From the NCBI GenBank assembly GCA_910578645.1, contig CAJTQI010000001.1, positions 310,001-374,000 on the forward strand: 64,000 bases of DNA, read 5' to 3'. This DNA is from an uncultured Lachnospiraceae bacterium (GTDB lineage Bacteria; Bacillota; Clostridia; Lachnospirales; Lachnospiraceae). A program made the translations under genes and the position numbers. The notes beneath the pieces are model-generated. The model made no database searches and had not been told where the DNA came from. It saw nothing but the letters and a program-made list of their open reading frames with translations. This document shows, piece after piece, positions 7,228 through 16,355 of the stretch (its first letter is position 1; the number at the start of each line of letters is the position of its first letter).

Positions 7228-8820
7228 CTACTCTCCATAAATAGCTATACTCGGCCCCACATAATAATTGTCCGGGCTGTAACGGAACATATCAAAATAC
7301 CCTATCCTGTATTTCCACTCTTTTCCATAGGATATGCCCTTATAACCCTGTAACAGCGTATAATTTCCAATCTTCTCCTCATAAGCTCTCTTCAAATCAG
7401 GATACATATCCCCGCCCTGCACAATCAGATAATCCTTGCGCTGATTAAAATATCCGGTTGCGTATTCTACGTCCACGTAATATTCCTTATCGCCCAACCT
7501 GTCCGGCAAACTGCTGATATCCTCCCTTATCTCTATCACCTGATACCGTTCGGAATCTATCAAGGGAGAAAAGGAAGTGCAATAAACAGTAGCACCCTCC
7601 GGAATCTGCGTTCTAATGTAATGCTCCGCATGTGTGTATGACAAATGGTAACGGTAACTGTTGGCCACCACCGCCACATTACATACAGCCATCAACGCAA
7701 TCAGTGCCGGAATCACGCCTTTTTTATAAAAACGCCGCCCTTCCAACAGCCTTTCTGCCTCCATCAGTCCATATACCATAAACAAAAATGCAAAAGGAAG
7801 TACCAACGACAGATTTCTTCCTAATACAATCTTATACTTTGACAAAAACAGTATGATACCAACCGGCATAATCAAAAACACAATAAGTTGCTGCCTGTCC
7901 TTCTTACGAATCAGGTATACAATTCCTAATATGAGCAGCACCCCGCCCACGGCTCCAAAACTTGTCAACGCATAAGCTTCCAAATAACCTAAAAGAGAAA
8001 AATTGTGCTCGATTCCCGGATGTCCCCAGGCATAATGATTCAGGTTATACAGGTTATCCCACACAAATGTTTTGAAATGGAAAAACATAGAATAATTACA
8101 TACACAAAATACCAACACAAGCACAATACAATTCAGGAAAAACAAATAATTATTCCTGTGGCTTTTCCAATATCTTTTCTTAATATGCAGCGCAAGCCAG
8201 AATACACCGAACAAAATCCCATGGTATTTCGCCGCAGCGGCAAGCCCAATACATATTGCGAGAAGAGGATACCAAAGATAGACGACCCTGTCCTCCTGCA
8301 CATCCTTATAAATCACGCACCCTAAAAGCATAATCACATTTGCCACCGCATACATCATCGTATCCGGTCCCGTATAATACAGGTAAGCATATCCATAGAG
8401 CGAGAAAACAGACAACACCAAACCGATGAATCCCCATTTCCGTTCCCCTGTCATCTTCTTCACTGCAAAATAGATACACAGATTCGACAACAACGCCGTC
8501 CCGCACACCACATAACGAAACAGAATAACCGTATCCACACCCCGGATTATTTTTCCTAAAATACGCACGCCAAACACGGCATAATAAAATGTCAGATGGG
8601 GATACCGGAAGAAATCCAACACATAGATATCACCTGCGTAAATATGCTGGCCTAACAAGTCATAAATACAATCTAAAGACAACTGTTCATCCACATTCGG
8701 ATAAAGAGGCAGCTCAAAGTGCCAATGCCTGTAAAATACAAGCAGCCCTGCCAGCAAAGTTGTTGCGATTGCCGCCACCATAGCTATTTTTATATATATT
8801 TGCTTATTTGATTTGTTCAT
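7228..8820 (-). CDS. Polytopic membrane glycosyltransferase, GT39/ArnT-like (GT-C fold)
   Basis: Predicted integral membrane transferase using a lipid-linked sugar donor. The 530-residue product has about ten hydrophobic helices. An acidic residue in the first outside loop (YPNVDEQLSLD, about residues 37-47) and the following FFRYPHLTFYYAVFG stretch resemble the donor-site region of PMT/ArnT enzymes. The soluble C-terminal part (from about residue 400) resembles the outward domain of such enzymes. The ATG at 8820 was preferred over 8832, because the latter lies in the dispersed repeat and lacks a ribosome-binding site. It is the last gene of the glycan cluster on the minus strand, separated from its neighbour by a stem-loop array. 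Acceptor and donor are unknown. Confidence 0.75.
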   Translation of the reverse strand: MNKSNKQIYIKIAMVAAIATTLLAGLLVFYRHWHFELPLYPNVDEQLSLDCIYDLLGQHIYAGDIYVLDFFRYPHLTFYYAVFGVRILGKIIRGVDTVILFRYVVCGTALLSNLCIYFAVKKMTGERKWGFIGLVLSVFSLYGYAYLYYTGPDTMMYAVANVIMLLGCVIYKDVQEDRVVYLWYPLLAICIGLAAAAKYHGILFGVFWLALHIKKRYWKSHRNNYLFFLNCIVLVLVFCVCNYSMFFHFKTFVWDNLYNLNHYAWGHPGIEHNFSLLGYLEAYALTSFGAVGGVLLILGIVYLIRKKDRQQLIVFLIMPVGIILFLSKYKIVLGRNLSLVLPFAFLFMVYGLMEAERLLEGRRFYKKGVIPALIALMAVCNVAVVANSYRYHLSYTHAEHYIRTQIPEGATVYCTSFSPLIDSERYQVIEIREDISSLPDRLGDKEYYVDVEYATGYFNQRKDYLIVQGGDMYPDLKRAYEEKIGNYTLLQGYKGISYGKEWKYRIGYFDMFRYSPDNYYVGPSIAIYGE

Positions 8821-8828
8821 ATTAATCC

Positions 8829-9096
8829 CCATTTCTGCGCTGCTTTTGTCTCAACTTTTGTTAAGACAGCGCATATATCGAGTTTGTGTCAAGTGAGCGC
8901 AGACACAAATCTCGTGTGTGAAAAATCTTCTGTATATGGATTTTTCACACTAACCGCCATGTCACAGCTTCGCTGTGACTCAAATCCGTGCGGAGAATGC
9001 CCGTATTTTGGACATTCTCTGGCGTGAGAAAAGTCTACATAGCAGACTTAGAACTTCTTCACGAAGCAGCCCTTGCTGCGAGTGATTAGAAGTTCT
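8829..9096 (-). repeat. Stem-loop array (copy B of dispersed repeat)
   Basis: The 270-bp spacer before the GT39-like gene repeats the first three hairpins of copy A: GTCTCAAC.., CGAGTTTGTGTC.., TGTGAAAAATC... It then adds GTCACAGC/GCTGTGAC around TTC (about 8961-8979), a GAGAATGCC/GGACATTCTC hairpin shared with 788-813, AAGTCT/AGACTT (about 9030-9049), and an outer pair AGAACTTCT (9050-9058)/AGAAGTTCT (9088-9096) enclosing GCAGC/GCTGC. No coding sequence is supported. Confidence 0.85.
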
Positions 9097-9119
9097 TCTT
9101 ACGTTAATCCCCTTTTGGT

Positions 9120-9725
9120 TCAGGTTTCCCAATCTCCAATATGGTAGCTCTTCGTGCAGACCGCATCAAACACAATCCCCTGCTCTTCTATGTATTTCCT
9201 GTACGCGGGGATTTTCTCTTCCTGCCCCTCCAATTCCGGCGACACGAAGCAAAGCTTATATCCTAACTCCTTCAACTCCACATAACCGTCATAATCAAGC
9301 GGAATCTTCGTAAAACAATCCACCCAAACCCAGTCCGCTTTACCTGCCATGTTGCGGATTGTGTCCATTCCTTCCAATTCACTGAACCGGAGCGCAATAT
9401 CTTTCACTCCCATATCCGTAAGCAGTTTAATCATCGGAAATGAAGAATCCAGGAAAAAATATTTCTCAATATGGTACTGTTTCATATATTCCAGCGCTTT
9501 ATGCTCAATCCGCTCACTCTTGATATTCAGAATCATCGTGCCGTGACGGTACTGCCTGCAGTAATCCTCAAAATCCTCACCTTTCTCAAAAGGATTGTGG
9601 GAAATATAAATCCTGCCGTTCAAATCGTCCCTCAAATCAAGCTCCACCCCATATGCCGGCGATAACTTACAAAGTTCTTCTACTGTATTCACCCGATGCG
9701 CTATGTATTCCATATTGATACCCAT
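9120..9725 (-). CDS. Small GDPD/PI-PLC-like TIM-barrel protein
   Basis: A 201-residue protein with a reduced glycerophosphodiesterase-like core. YIAHRVNT near the N-terminus, GVELDLRDD (about residue 27) and ISHNPF (about residue 43) follow the order HR..E.D..H of that family's metal/phosphate site, though the usual HRG is HRV here. It is shorter than typical GDPD enzymes (about 240 aa). No signal peptide is seen, so it is probably cytoplasmic. It sits between the GT39-like gene and a GT2 glycosyltransferase, which suggests a role in surface glycan metabolism, perhaps hydrolysing a phosphodiester intermediate. That role is inference. A second in-frame ATG (9713) could be the start. Confidence 0.65.
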   Translation of the reverse strand: MGINMEYIAHRVNTVEELCKLSPAYGVELDLRDDLNGRIYISHNPFEKGEDFEDYCRQYRHGTMILNIKSERIEHKALEYMKQYHIEKYFFLDSSFPMIKLLTDMGVKDIALRFSELEGMDTIRNMAGKADWVWVDCFTKIPLDYDGYVELKELGYKLCFVSPELEGQEEKIPAYRKYIEEQGIVFDAVCTKSYHIGDWET

Positions 9726-9818
9726 ACCTTTCCTTCCTAAACATTTTATACCACAGATTCCGTCAAAATATTATATTCGGTCTTGATGCAAAGAAAATCC
9801 ATGGCATCCCTGTACAAA

Positions 9819-10517
9819 TTATAAGTTCCCATTTTTCTTTAAGTTCACGCTAAACTCTATTGTCCTCTTAATAAACTTCCATTTAGCCTTTAACCCTGTG
9901 TTCCACTTGGACTCCCCGTAGATTCTCTCCGGGAAAAGCACCGGAAACCTCACTACTTTCAGGTTCTTCTTACGCGCCATATATAAGGCATACAAATCCA
10001 AGGAGAAATCATAAGGCGGATTCTCCCATCCGTCAAAGAATACTTTAGGGAAAACATTAGGCTGAGCATTGATATCATACAATTTCTTATGCAGGTAACA
10101 TGTCTCAAATAAGCTCATCCCCACAGTGAAAAATACATCGAAAAACGGCCTGTTCCTGCGGTTTCCTTTTACAAAGACCAAGCCTCTCTCCTCCTCTATG
10201 ATGGACAAAGCCTTTAAAATATCCCCAGGGTCAGTCTGCATATCCGCATGTGTCCAACCAATATATTCCCCTTTACACTCTTTCAACCCTTGCAAGATTC
10301 CATAACCGTATCCCTGGTTTACCTCTACTTTCACTGTTCTGGCAAAAGAATAGGCAGGCAAAAGACGGGTAAGCGCCTGGGCGCTTCCGTCCGTGGAGCC
10401 ATTGTCCACAAGAATTACTTCAATATCATCCCTTTCTATGACTTCCCCGAACCGTTTCAGAATTAACGGAATATTTTGTTCCTCATTATAGCATGGAACA
10501 ACGATAGATAGTTTCAT
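9819..10517 (-). CDS. Family 2 glycosyltransferase
   Basis: Cytoplasmic GT-A transferase using a nucleotide sugar. The product (232 aa) begins with KLSIVVPCYNEEQN, has VDNGSTDGS (about residue 37) and a metal-binding HADMQTDPGD (about residue 88), close to the polyprenyl-phosphate sugar synthase (DPM1/GtrB) subgroup. It has no C-terminal membrane pair. Its ATG overlaps the stop of the upstream HAD gene by four bases, so the two are translationally coupled. Making a polyprenyl-phosphate sugar for the GT-C membrane proteins nearby would fit the context (inference). Confidence 0.88.
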   Translation of the reverse strand: MKLSIVVPCYNEEQNIPLILKRFGEVIERDDIEVILVDNGSTDGSAQALTRLLPAYSFARTVKVEVNQGYGYGILQGLKECKGEYIGWTHADMQTDPGDILKALSIIEEERGLVFVKGNRRNRPFFDVFFTVGMSLFETCYLHKKLYDINAQPNVFPKVFFDGWENPPYDFSLDLYALYMARKKNLKVVRFPVLFPERIYGESKWNTGLKAKWKFIKRTIEFSVNLKKNGNL

Positions 10518-11191
10518 AAATATCTTCCTTTCCCCAAAATGTACTGCGCCGCTTTCTCAAACTGCGCCGCACTAGGTTTTAGCGTATCAAACCAAAAAGC
10601 CTGCATCCCTGCTGCCTTCGCGCCTTCTATGTCTTTCTTAAAGTTATCTCCAATAAAACAGATTTCACCAGGCAGCACTTTCAGTTTTTCCAGACACAGT
10701 GCGAAAATTTCCCCGGAAGGTTTCTCCTTGCCCGCCTCCTCGCTAGTCACCAGGCAGCATATATCATCTGCAATGCCTAGCGCGTCAATCTTACGATGTT
10801 GTATATGAGCCGTCAAGTCAGTACAGACCATCACCCTGATTCCCTGCTTATGCATAGCATCCAAAAATTGTCTGGCACCCTCACGCAAAACCATCTTTTC
10901 TAAAAAAGTACCCCAATATGTCTCATACAGTTGTAAAGACATAGGAACGGGATTTACTCCCAAATATTCCAATGTCTTCTGGAAATACAATATTCTGTTG
11001 TGGCAGGCTGCCACATCACCCAAACTGCGCTTCGTCTCGCTCTTACCGTATAGAAATGCCTCTTCATACTTCTGTGCGGTAATTCCAAACTCTGCACATG
11101 CAAATTCCCGTACTCTCTCACACGCCTCTTTGTCCAGTGGTTCATAGGCGTACAATGTATCGTCCAAATCAAATATAACTGCTTTTATCAT
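10514..11191 (-). CDS. HAD-superfamily phosphatase
   Basis: Predicted Mg2+-dependent phosphatase (225 aa). Motif I IFDLDDTLY (residues 6-14), motif II VCTDLT (about residue 121), the motif III lysine in GKEKPSGEIF and motif IV FIGDNFKKDIEGAK (about residue 177) are all present, with a helical cap after motif I. It lies 11 bp downstream of the membrane GT/kinase fusion and overlaps the GT2 gene. In such loci HAD enzymes often remove phosphate from a sugar-phosphate intermediate. The substrate is not readable from the sequence. Confidence 0.88.
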   Translation of the reverse strand: MIKAVIFDLDDTLYAYEPLDKEACERVREFACAEFGITAQKYEEAFLYGKSETKRSLGDVAACHNRILYFQKTLEYLGVNPVPMSLQLYETYWGTFLEKMVLREGARQFLDAMHKQGIRVMVCTDLTAHIQHRKIDALGIADDICCLVTSEEAGKEKPSGEIFALCLEKLKVLPGEICFIGDNFKKDIEGAKAAGMQAFWFDTLKPSAAQFEKAAQYILGKGRYL

Positions 11192-11202
11192 CCTTTTTCA
11201 AC

Positions 11203-13317
11203 CTATTTTCTCTTCATAATCTCGCCAATTACAACCAAAAGCACTACCTGAACCAGTCCATTGGCCCCGTCTTCCCATATAATATGCCCGCCTGTCAGGT
11301 CCTCCATCTGCAAAACAGCCGTACGGGCAGTTTTCTCCCAGACTTCTTTTCCCACCGCCAAATCTTCCCCCTTGAAGATAATTCTCTGGTGCAGCAAGTC
11401 ATTGTCATATGACAGGCTCCCATGTACTCCAAGCTCCTGCAAGAGAGCGAGCACTGGCTCCGCATCGATGCTCACATCCATCACAAATTCCACCCCTAAA
11501 CCTGGTTGATGCAGGCCCTTCGTCTCTTTGGAATCTTCCAACAAAGAAGCGTCATAATAGCGGATAACCAAGTCTGCATACTTCTTCTGGGGATGAATAT
11601 ATTTTTCAGCATCGGGACGTCGTTTCTCCATCTGCGCCGCCACCTCTTTCGCCGTATGTCCTCTGTCACCCAAATCCCTGCCCACTTTCCAGTACTTCCT
11701 GAGCGCTTCATCCGTATCCAGATAAATTTTTAAATCCAGCACCTCCCTCATCTGGGGCAAATAGAGGGAATGCAGACCACACATAATAATATATGGTTTC
11801 GGAGATACCTTCTTTCTTCCTGTAAACGTCCCTGTATTGTGGTCATAGTCCGCCCGTCTGACCGCATTGTTCCCACGCAGCACGCGCAAATCCTCCGCCT
11901 GCCTGTACAAATAATTAGCCTGCGGGTTTAGGTGGGTCATTTCATCCCACTTGGCATTGCCCCGCTCCCACCTGTGGTCGCCGTCCCCTTCCACATCCAA
12001 AATATTCTCTTCCCCGAGAAGTTCTCCCAACATGGCAAGGAGCCTGCTCTTTCCTGCGCCGCTGTCACCCGCTATGCCAACCGTAAAAGGGCGGTTTCTT
12101 CTCCTGTAATAAGAATTGCTCCCCACGCCGTACAGGTACATGGAGACAACAAGAATTACAAACACCCCCACCATCAACGTAAACACGATATCCTTCATGG
12201 CTGCGTCATTGTATTTCAACCATTCTAAATCCTTACCCAGAAAAGACAGGTCTGTAAATCCTGCCCTATGAAAACATATATAATACACCAGATACAGCAC
12301 ATGAAAAACGCCGTAGACCATAACCATCTTGCTGCGGCTCACTGACAATCCCGACAGGTAAAGCATGAAAAACGGGGCCACCCATATATACCATGCAGGC
12401 ATGGCAGGCACAAACACAAGAAATACGGAAAAAAGCAATCCTGCCATACTGATAAGCAAATCTCTGTTCATCTGGTTTACATGGAAAGCCTGGAAATAAA
12501 TCACCAGGAGTACAAGCACACATAAGAGAAGGTGGGAACTACCATAATCAATATATACATTGTCAATCACGTTCTGCTCTTTATTGAATATAACCATGCT
12601 GACAAAACCGTTTCCCCAGAATGGTGCGGCAACCGCTGCCGTACAAATCACCGGAAGGGCAGTCATAATTACTGCTTTCCTATATCCCCGTTTTTTGTAA
12701 AGATAAAGAAAAAACAATGGAAAAACCACAACTATATGAAGTTTGGACGCCAGAGACAGCGTAAGGAATACCATAAACTTCCAGTCATTGCGCACGCTTT
12801 CTTCCCAAGACACTCCTGCCTGCGTCATATAGTAAATCGCCGCCATAAGAAATACTGTAGGTATAATATCAAGCTGGCCATGCATATAGGAAGCATACAA
12901 AATAACCGGAGACAAGAAATACAACGCCATGATATATTTCCGCCTGCACTTCGATATACGCATCAGATAGTACAATCCCATTAAATCCACCAGAAGAAGG
13001 GGAAATTTAAAAAGCAGGTTCTTTAGAAAAACCGGAAGCGTCCCGCCCAATTTAATAAAAATACCACCCACACACTCAATAAAAAGCATAACAGGCGGAT
13101 AGGGGAAAGAAGGAAGAAGCCCATTGTCGTAATAGTACTGGTATGGGTTCTCACCGCCTAGAAAACACTGGACAAAAGGAATAAACATCATGTCCTGGTA
13201 ATCCGACGAGAACAGACCCATCAATAGCAGCTTAAATAAAACCGCCACAATGACGGATGTTTTTAATAGTTTATGGTAATTCTTTTCCCAGTCCAGGGTT
13301 TCCAGTTTCTGTAGCAT
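11203..13317 (-). CDS. Membrane glycosyltransferase (GT-C) fused to uridine-kinase-like domain
   Basis: A 704-residue two-part protein. Residues 1 to about 400 contain about ten hydrophobic helices with a GT-C-like layout; the first loop carries FSSDYQDMMFIPFVQCFLGG and NPYQYYY, as in GT87/mannosyltransferase-like proteins. Residues about 408-704 are soluble and begin RPFTVGIAGDSGAGKS, a P-loop (GDSGAGKS at 417-424) of the uridine kinase/phosphoribulokinase family, followed by EGDGDHRWERG and a predicted lid (KVGRDLGDRGHTAKEV). The reading frame is continuous with no internal start with a good ribosome site, so this is a real fusion, not two genes. The neighbouring uridine phosphorylase and nucleotidyltransferases suggest nucleotide-sugar use at the membrane. 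Kinase substrate and sugar are unknown. Confidence 0.8.
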   Translation of the reverse strand: MLQKLETLDWEKNYHKLLKTSVIVAVLFKLLLMGLFSSDYQDMMFIPFVQCFLGGENPYQYYYDNGLLPSFPYPPVMLFIECVGGIFIKLGGTLPVFLKNLLFKFPLLLVDLMGLYYLMRISKCRRKYIMALYFLSPVILYASYMHGQLDIIPTVFLMAAIYYMTQAGVSWEESVRNDWKFMVFLTLSLASKLHIVVVFPLFFLYLYKKRGYRKAVIMTALPVICTAAVAAPFWGNGFVSMVIFNKEQNVIDNVYIDYGSSHLLLCVLVLLVIYFQAFHVNQMNRDLLISMAGLLFSVFLVFVPAMPAWYIWVAPFFMLYLSGLSVSRSKMVMVYGVFHVLYLVYYICFHRAGFTDLSFLGKDLEWLKYNDAAMKDIVFTLMVGVFVILVVSMYLYGVGSNSYYRRRNRPFTVGIAGDSGAGKSRLLAMLGELLGEENILDVEGDGDHRWERGNAKWDEMTHLNPQANYLYRQAEDLRVLRGNNAVRRADYDHNTGTFTGRKKVSPKPYIIMCGLHSLYLPQMREVLDLKIYLDTDEALRKYWKVGRDLGDRGHTAKEVAAQMEKRRPDAEKYIHPQKKYADLVIRYYDASLLEDSKETKGLHQPGLGVEFVMDVSIDAEPVLALLQELGVHGSLSYDNDLLHQRIIFKGEDLAVGKEVWEKTARTAVLQMEDLTGGHIIWEDGANGLVQVVLLVVIGEIMKRK

Positions 13318-13405
13318 AGATGTATATGCCTTTCTTTTCGGGTTTTGTCAGTTTCCTATGCATGACTTTTCAGCCTGGTCACATAAGAGTACCTGAATAC
13401 TTTTA

Positions 13406-15199
13406 CTATGCCAAATCCTCGGCCTCTATTAAGCCTGCAAAGTATCTCCATGTTTTCTGATATCCTTCATAGTCTGCAGGCGTACCCCATCCCACATACC
13501 GCTCTATGTCAAATATTTTTGCACGATATCCTAAATCCAGGACATGCTTCGCCACCTGGTCCACATAGTATTCCCCATTGACACAGTCGCCTTCCCCAAT
13601 CATCTTTTTTGCCGCCTGCAAAAATATCTCTGCCTTCCTGAACCAGAAAGTAGCCACCACTGCCGGGTCTTCCATGGGCATACCGGAAATTGCCTTTTTG
13701 ATGGATGTACCTGTGATGTTCCCATCCTTGTCCGCAATCATCCACCCGTATGCGTTGGGATTAGCCAATACCGCCTCATTATGACGGTAAGTAAATACGA
13801 TACAGTCGCTCTCCTTCGTCAGCCTGTCGAACACTTCTCTGTCAATGTCCATGCCGTTATCACAGCCCGCAATCAACAGTGGTTCATCCGGCTCCAACTC
13901 ATTCTCCGCCAACATGCACGTACATGCCTGTCCTTGTGTCAGACGTTCCACCGTGATAAAAGAAGCCTTCGGGTAATATGCCCGTATGACATCCTCCACC
14001 CCGTCAGACTTGTGGAACGTCCTGTCCACAAAAATCACATTGTTTCCGTCAGGCGCTACCCCCGGCAAGTCCGCCGCGGCGCATACCACCATGGGTTTCT
14101 CTTTCCCTGTCTTCCGGTCTATGGTCATAATCGCCGGTTTATGTACCTGATAGCCTGCATCCGCAAAACGCTGCCCCGCACCCGCCATGGGAATCAAAAT
14201 ACGGCCAGGGCATACATCCCCCTGCGCCATACCCTCAGCACTTAGGCCTGCGGATTTTTCGTCCTCTCTACCAGAACAATGTTCTTTTCTTCTGGCTTTA
14301 GTTATCAAATCCGTCCAGTAGACAAATTCTTCCATATCCTCTGGCGTACCCCACTGGCAAAAATATTCCACATCGGCAGGAACCCATATTTTCAGCCCAT
14401 CCCGCACCATAAAATTATAGGGCAAAGAAGCATAGTATTCTCCATTGATTGCACATTCCTCATGTTCCACCAACGTTTGACAATATTTTTCCATTATGCC
14501 GCCGTTCTTAAAATAATAAACGCCCGGTGAATGTTTCGCCTTCGTCTTATCTTTTTCAAAAGAATATTTTTCCCGTATCTCAATCAGGTTATCTTCTTCA
14601 TCCGTCAGGCAGGAAGCATAGTAATTCTTCTCCGGAAGCAGATTCGGATGGAATCCCGTATAGCAAGGCACGGCGCCATCGCACCCACGTTTTTTAGCTT
14701 CTTTTGCAAAAGAAACATAATCCCATCTCATATAGAAATCGCAGTAGTTGATGATAAATCCTTCTTCCATATCAATTCCTGCTATTTTCTCTGCATCATC
14801 GTCGCATAATCTAACACCGTCCACATCTATAATGCCGCCATACGCGGACTCTAAACATTCTTTATTGTCCGTCCTGCCATCTGCATTTGTATCTTTCACC
14901 TGGCACATTGCCCTATATGCCCGCAGTACATCAAAAACAGGCCCTTTTTTTACCCAATCCTCAATACTCACAATGACTGCACCGGGAGCTATGCCCAGAA
15001 GCCTTTGACGCATAGCCGGATTTTCCTTAAGATGCTCCCCACGGCAGACAAAAATAAAATGCACGTCTCCAGGGTACATTCTCTCTACAATCCATTCGAT
15101 AACCGGCTTCCCCATCACCTGAATAAAGGGTTTTAAATCCCTGTAACCTGCTGCCACAAAACGGGAACCGTAGCCCGTCATAGGAATTATCACATTCAT
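13406..15199 (-). CDS. Tandem sugar-phosphate nucleotidyltransferase (two NTase domains)
   Basis: A 597-residue protein with two Rossmann-like nucleotidyltransferase domains. Domain 1 (residues 1 to about 310) begins MNVIIPMTGYGSRF with LKPFIQVMGKPVIEW and has the metal-site INYCDFY. Domain 2 (about 345-597) begins ILIPMAGAGQRF with VHKPAIM and has LIAGCDNGMD. Both end with a similar motif (QWGTPEDMEEF and GWGTPADYEGY), indicating internal duplication. Domain 1 carries an insert with an EF-hand-like loop (residues 103-114). The ATG at 15199 was chosen for its GAAAGGA site and because it starts the NTP-binding loop; the upstream extension would overlap the aldolase gene. It probably makes one or two activated sugars for the cluster. 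The NTP and sugar are unknown. Confidence 0.85.
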   Translation of the reverse strand: MNVIIPMTGYGSRFVAAGYRDLKPFIQVMGKPVIEWIVERMYPGDVHFIFVCRGEHLKENPAMRQRLLGIAPGAVIVSIEDWVKKGPVFDVLRAYRAMCQVKDTNADGRTDNKECLESAYGGIIDVDGVRLCDDDAEKIAGIDMEEGFIINYCDFYMRWDYVSFAKEAKKRGCDGAVPCYTGFHPNLLPEKNYYASCLTDEEDNLIEIREKYSFEKDKTKAKHSPGVYYFKNGGIMEKYCQTLVEHEECAINGEYYASLPYNFMVRDGLKIWVPADVEYFCQWGTPEDMEEFVYWTDLITKARRKEHCSGREDEKSAGLSAEGMAQGDVCPGRILIPMAGAGQRFADAGYQVHKPAIMTIDRKTGKEKPMVVCAAADLPGVAPDGNNVIFVDRTFHKSDGVEDVIRAYYPKASFITVERLTQGQACTCMLAENELEPDEPLLIAGCDNGMDIDREVFDRLTKESDCIVFTYRHNEAVLANPNAYGWMIADKDGNITGTSIKKAISGMPMEDPAVVATFWFRKAEIFLQAAKKMIGEGDCVNGEYYVDQVAKHVLDLGYRAKIFDIERYVGWGTPADYEGYQKTWRYFAGLIEAEDLA

Positions 15200-15251
15200 A
15201 TGTACATCCTTTCCTGCGCCAGTGTTTTTGTTCTCACCAACCCAATATCTG

Positions 15252-16322
15252 TCACGCCTTTTGCCTGCGGTATTTTTCCGCATCCCAATTGAGAAGCTCG
15301 TCCGCCTGGGCGTCACTTAGAACATGCATCTTCTGCCCTATATTGCCATGCTGTACTCTCGCCGCAAAACTCATCACGTTCTCGATTTCCTGCGCTTTCC
15401 TCACACTCTCCGCCAGAATATAAAAATGTCCTTCGTAATATACCAACGCCGGGGCGCCGTACCGCTCCATAAATTCCGTAATTTCCTGGCTGCTGTAATC
15501 CTTCTTAAGCCGCAACAATTTCTTATTCGCATAGACCACACAGTCCGGGCAAAAGGCATGTTCCCACAATCCCTTCTCCACCAAGTCCCTTCCTGCATAT
15601 TCCGGCGACAAATATCTGTTCTCAGACAAGTAAACAATATTCCCCTCAAGCCCGGCAACCTGCTGGAGCGTCTCATAAAGCCCCGTGGCAGCACGCCAGG
15701 CGCTGTCATCCACACCCAAATATGCGGCGATTCTTTCTAAAACTTGTTCCGTCGTTTCAATCACCTCATTGCCACTTTCCCCGCTTACCACCAGACCATG
15801 ATTAGCCAAGAAAATAACCGAACCGTCCGCTCCTTTGGCCTGTTGCTCACGGCACAGTTTATAATATGTCTCCGCCAACGCCGCCCCCGGTTTTTTGTAT
15901 GGCACAAATACCGCCTGAGGAAAAAGAGTATGCAGAATGTCCATTCCCCCTTCTCTTGCCGTTAAAATATTGACAAGGGTAGGATGGGAATGGAGTGTAT
16001 ATCTTCCGGTGATAGCATGGAGAAATGTCTCGATGGAAGCGCGCCCGCCTTCCATCTGCGCCTCCTGCAATAAATTCTTGCCACACTCCTCTGAAAAGAC
16101 ATCCTCTTCCTGTCCTTCCACATGTTCCCTGAAATAATCCACAATTTTCCTGTAATCTACTTTGGAATAACCTGCCTGTCCACTCACGTCCGCCAACTGG
16201 AATCCTGAACTTTTGACAAGCATAATGTTGTCGTCTAATTTGACAGAAGTGTTACCGCCCCCTGCCTGTGCCAAGTCGTTACGCATTCCCGCATATTTTG
16301 ATATTTTAATAAAATCCTGCAT
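15252..16322 (-). CDS. Class II aldolase/adducin family protein
   Basis: Predicted zinc-dependent aldolase or epimerase acting on a sugar phosphate (356 aa). The N-terminal domain has AQAGGGNTSVKLDD (substrate-phosphate loop, about residues 19-32), zinc ligands in RYTLHSHPTLVN (about residue 111) and FLANHGLVVSG (about residue 170). The arrangement resembles the N-terminal half of rhamnulose-phosphate aldolase/dehydrogenase bifunctional proteins, but no dehydrogenase domain follows. Residues about 240-356 form an extra C-terminal part with CPDCVVYANKK. It sits 33 bp after uridine phosphorylase and 52 bp before the tandem nucleotidyltransferase. It may supply or shorten a sugar precursor (inference). 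Confidence 0.8.
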   Translation of the reverse strand: MQDFIKISKYAGMRNDLAQAGGGNTSVKLDDNIMLVKSSGFQLADVSGQAGYSKVDYRKIVDYFREHVEGQEEDVFSEECGKNLLQEAQMEGGRASIETFLHAITGRYTLHSHPTLVNILTAREGGMDILHTLFPQAVFVPYKKPGAALAETYYKLCREQQAKGADGSVIFLANHGLVVSGESGNEVIETTEQVLERIAAYLGVDDSAWRAATGLYETLQQVAGLEGNIVYLSENRYLSPEYAGRDLVEKGLWEHAFCPDCVVYANKKLLRLKKDYSSQEITEFMERYGAPALVYYEGHFYILAESVRKAQEIENVMSFAARVQHGNIGQKMHVLSDAQADELLNWDAEKYRRQKA

Positions 16323-16355
16323 GGTTATGGTGTCCTCTACTCTATTCCAGGCTGC

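Noticed and set aside
8821..8832. Earlier ATG for the GT39-like gene at 8832
   Set aside because: The codon lies in the edge of the dispersed repeat and lacks a ribosome-binding site; the ATG at 8820 is better placed.
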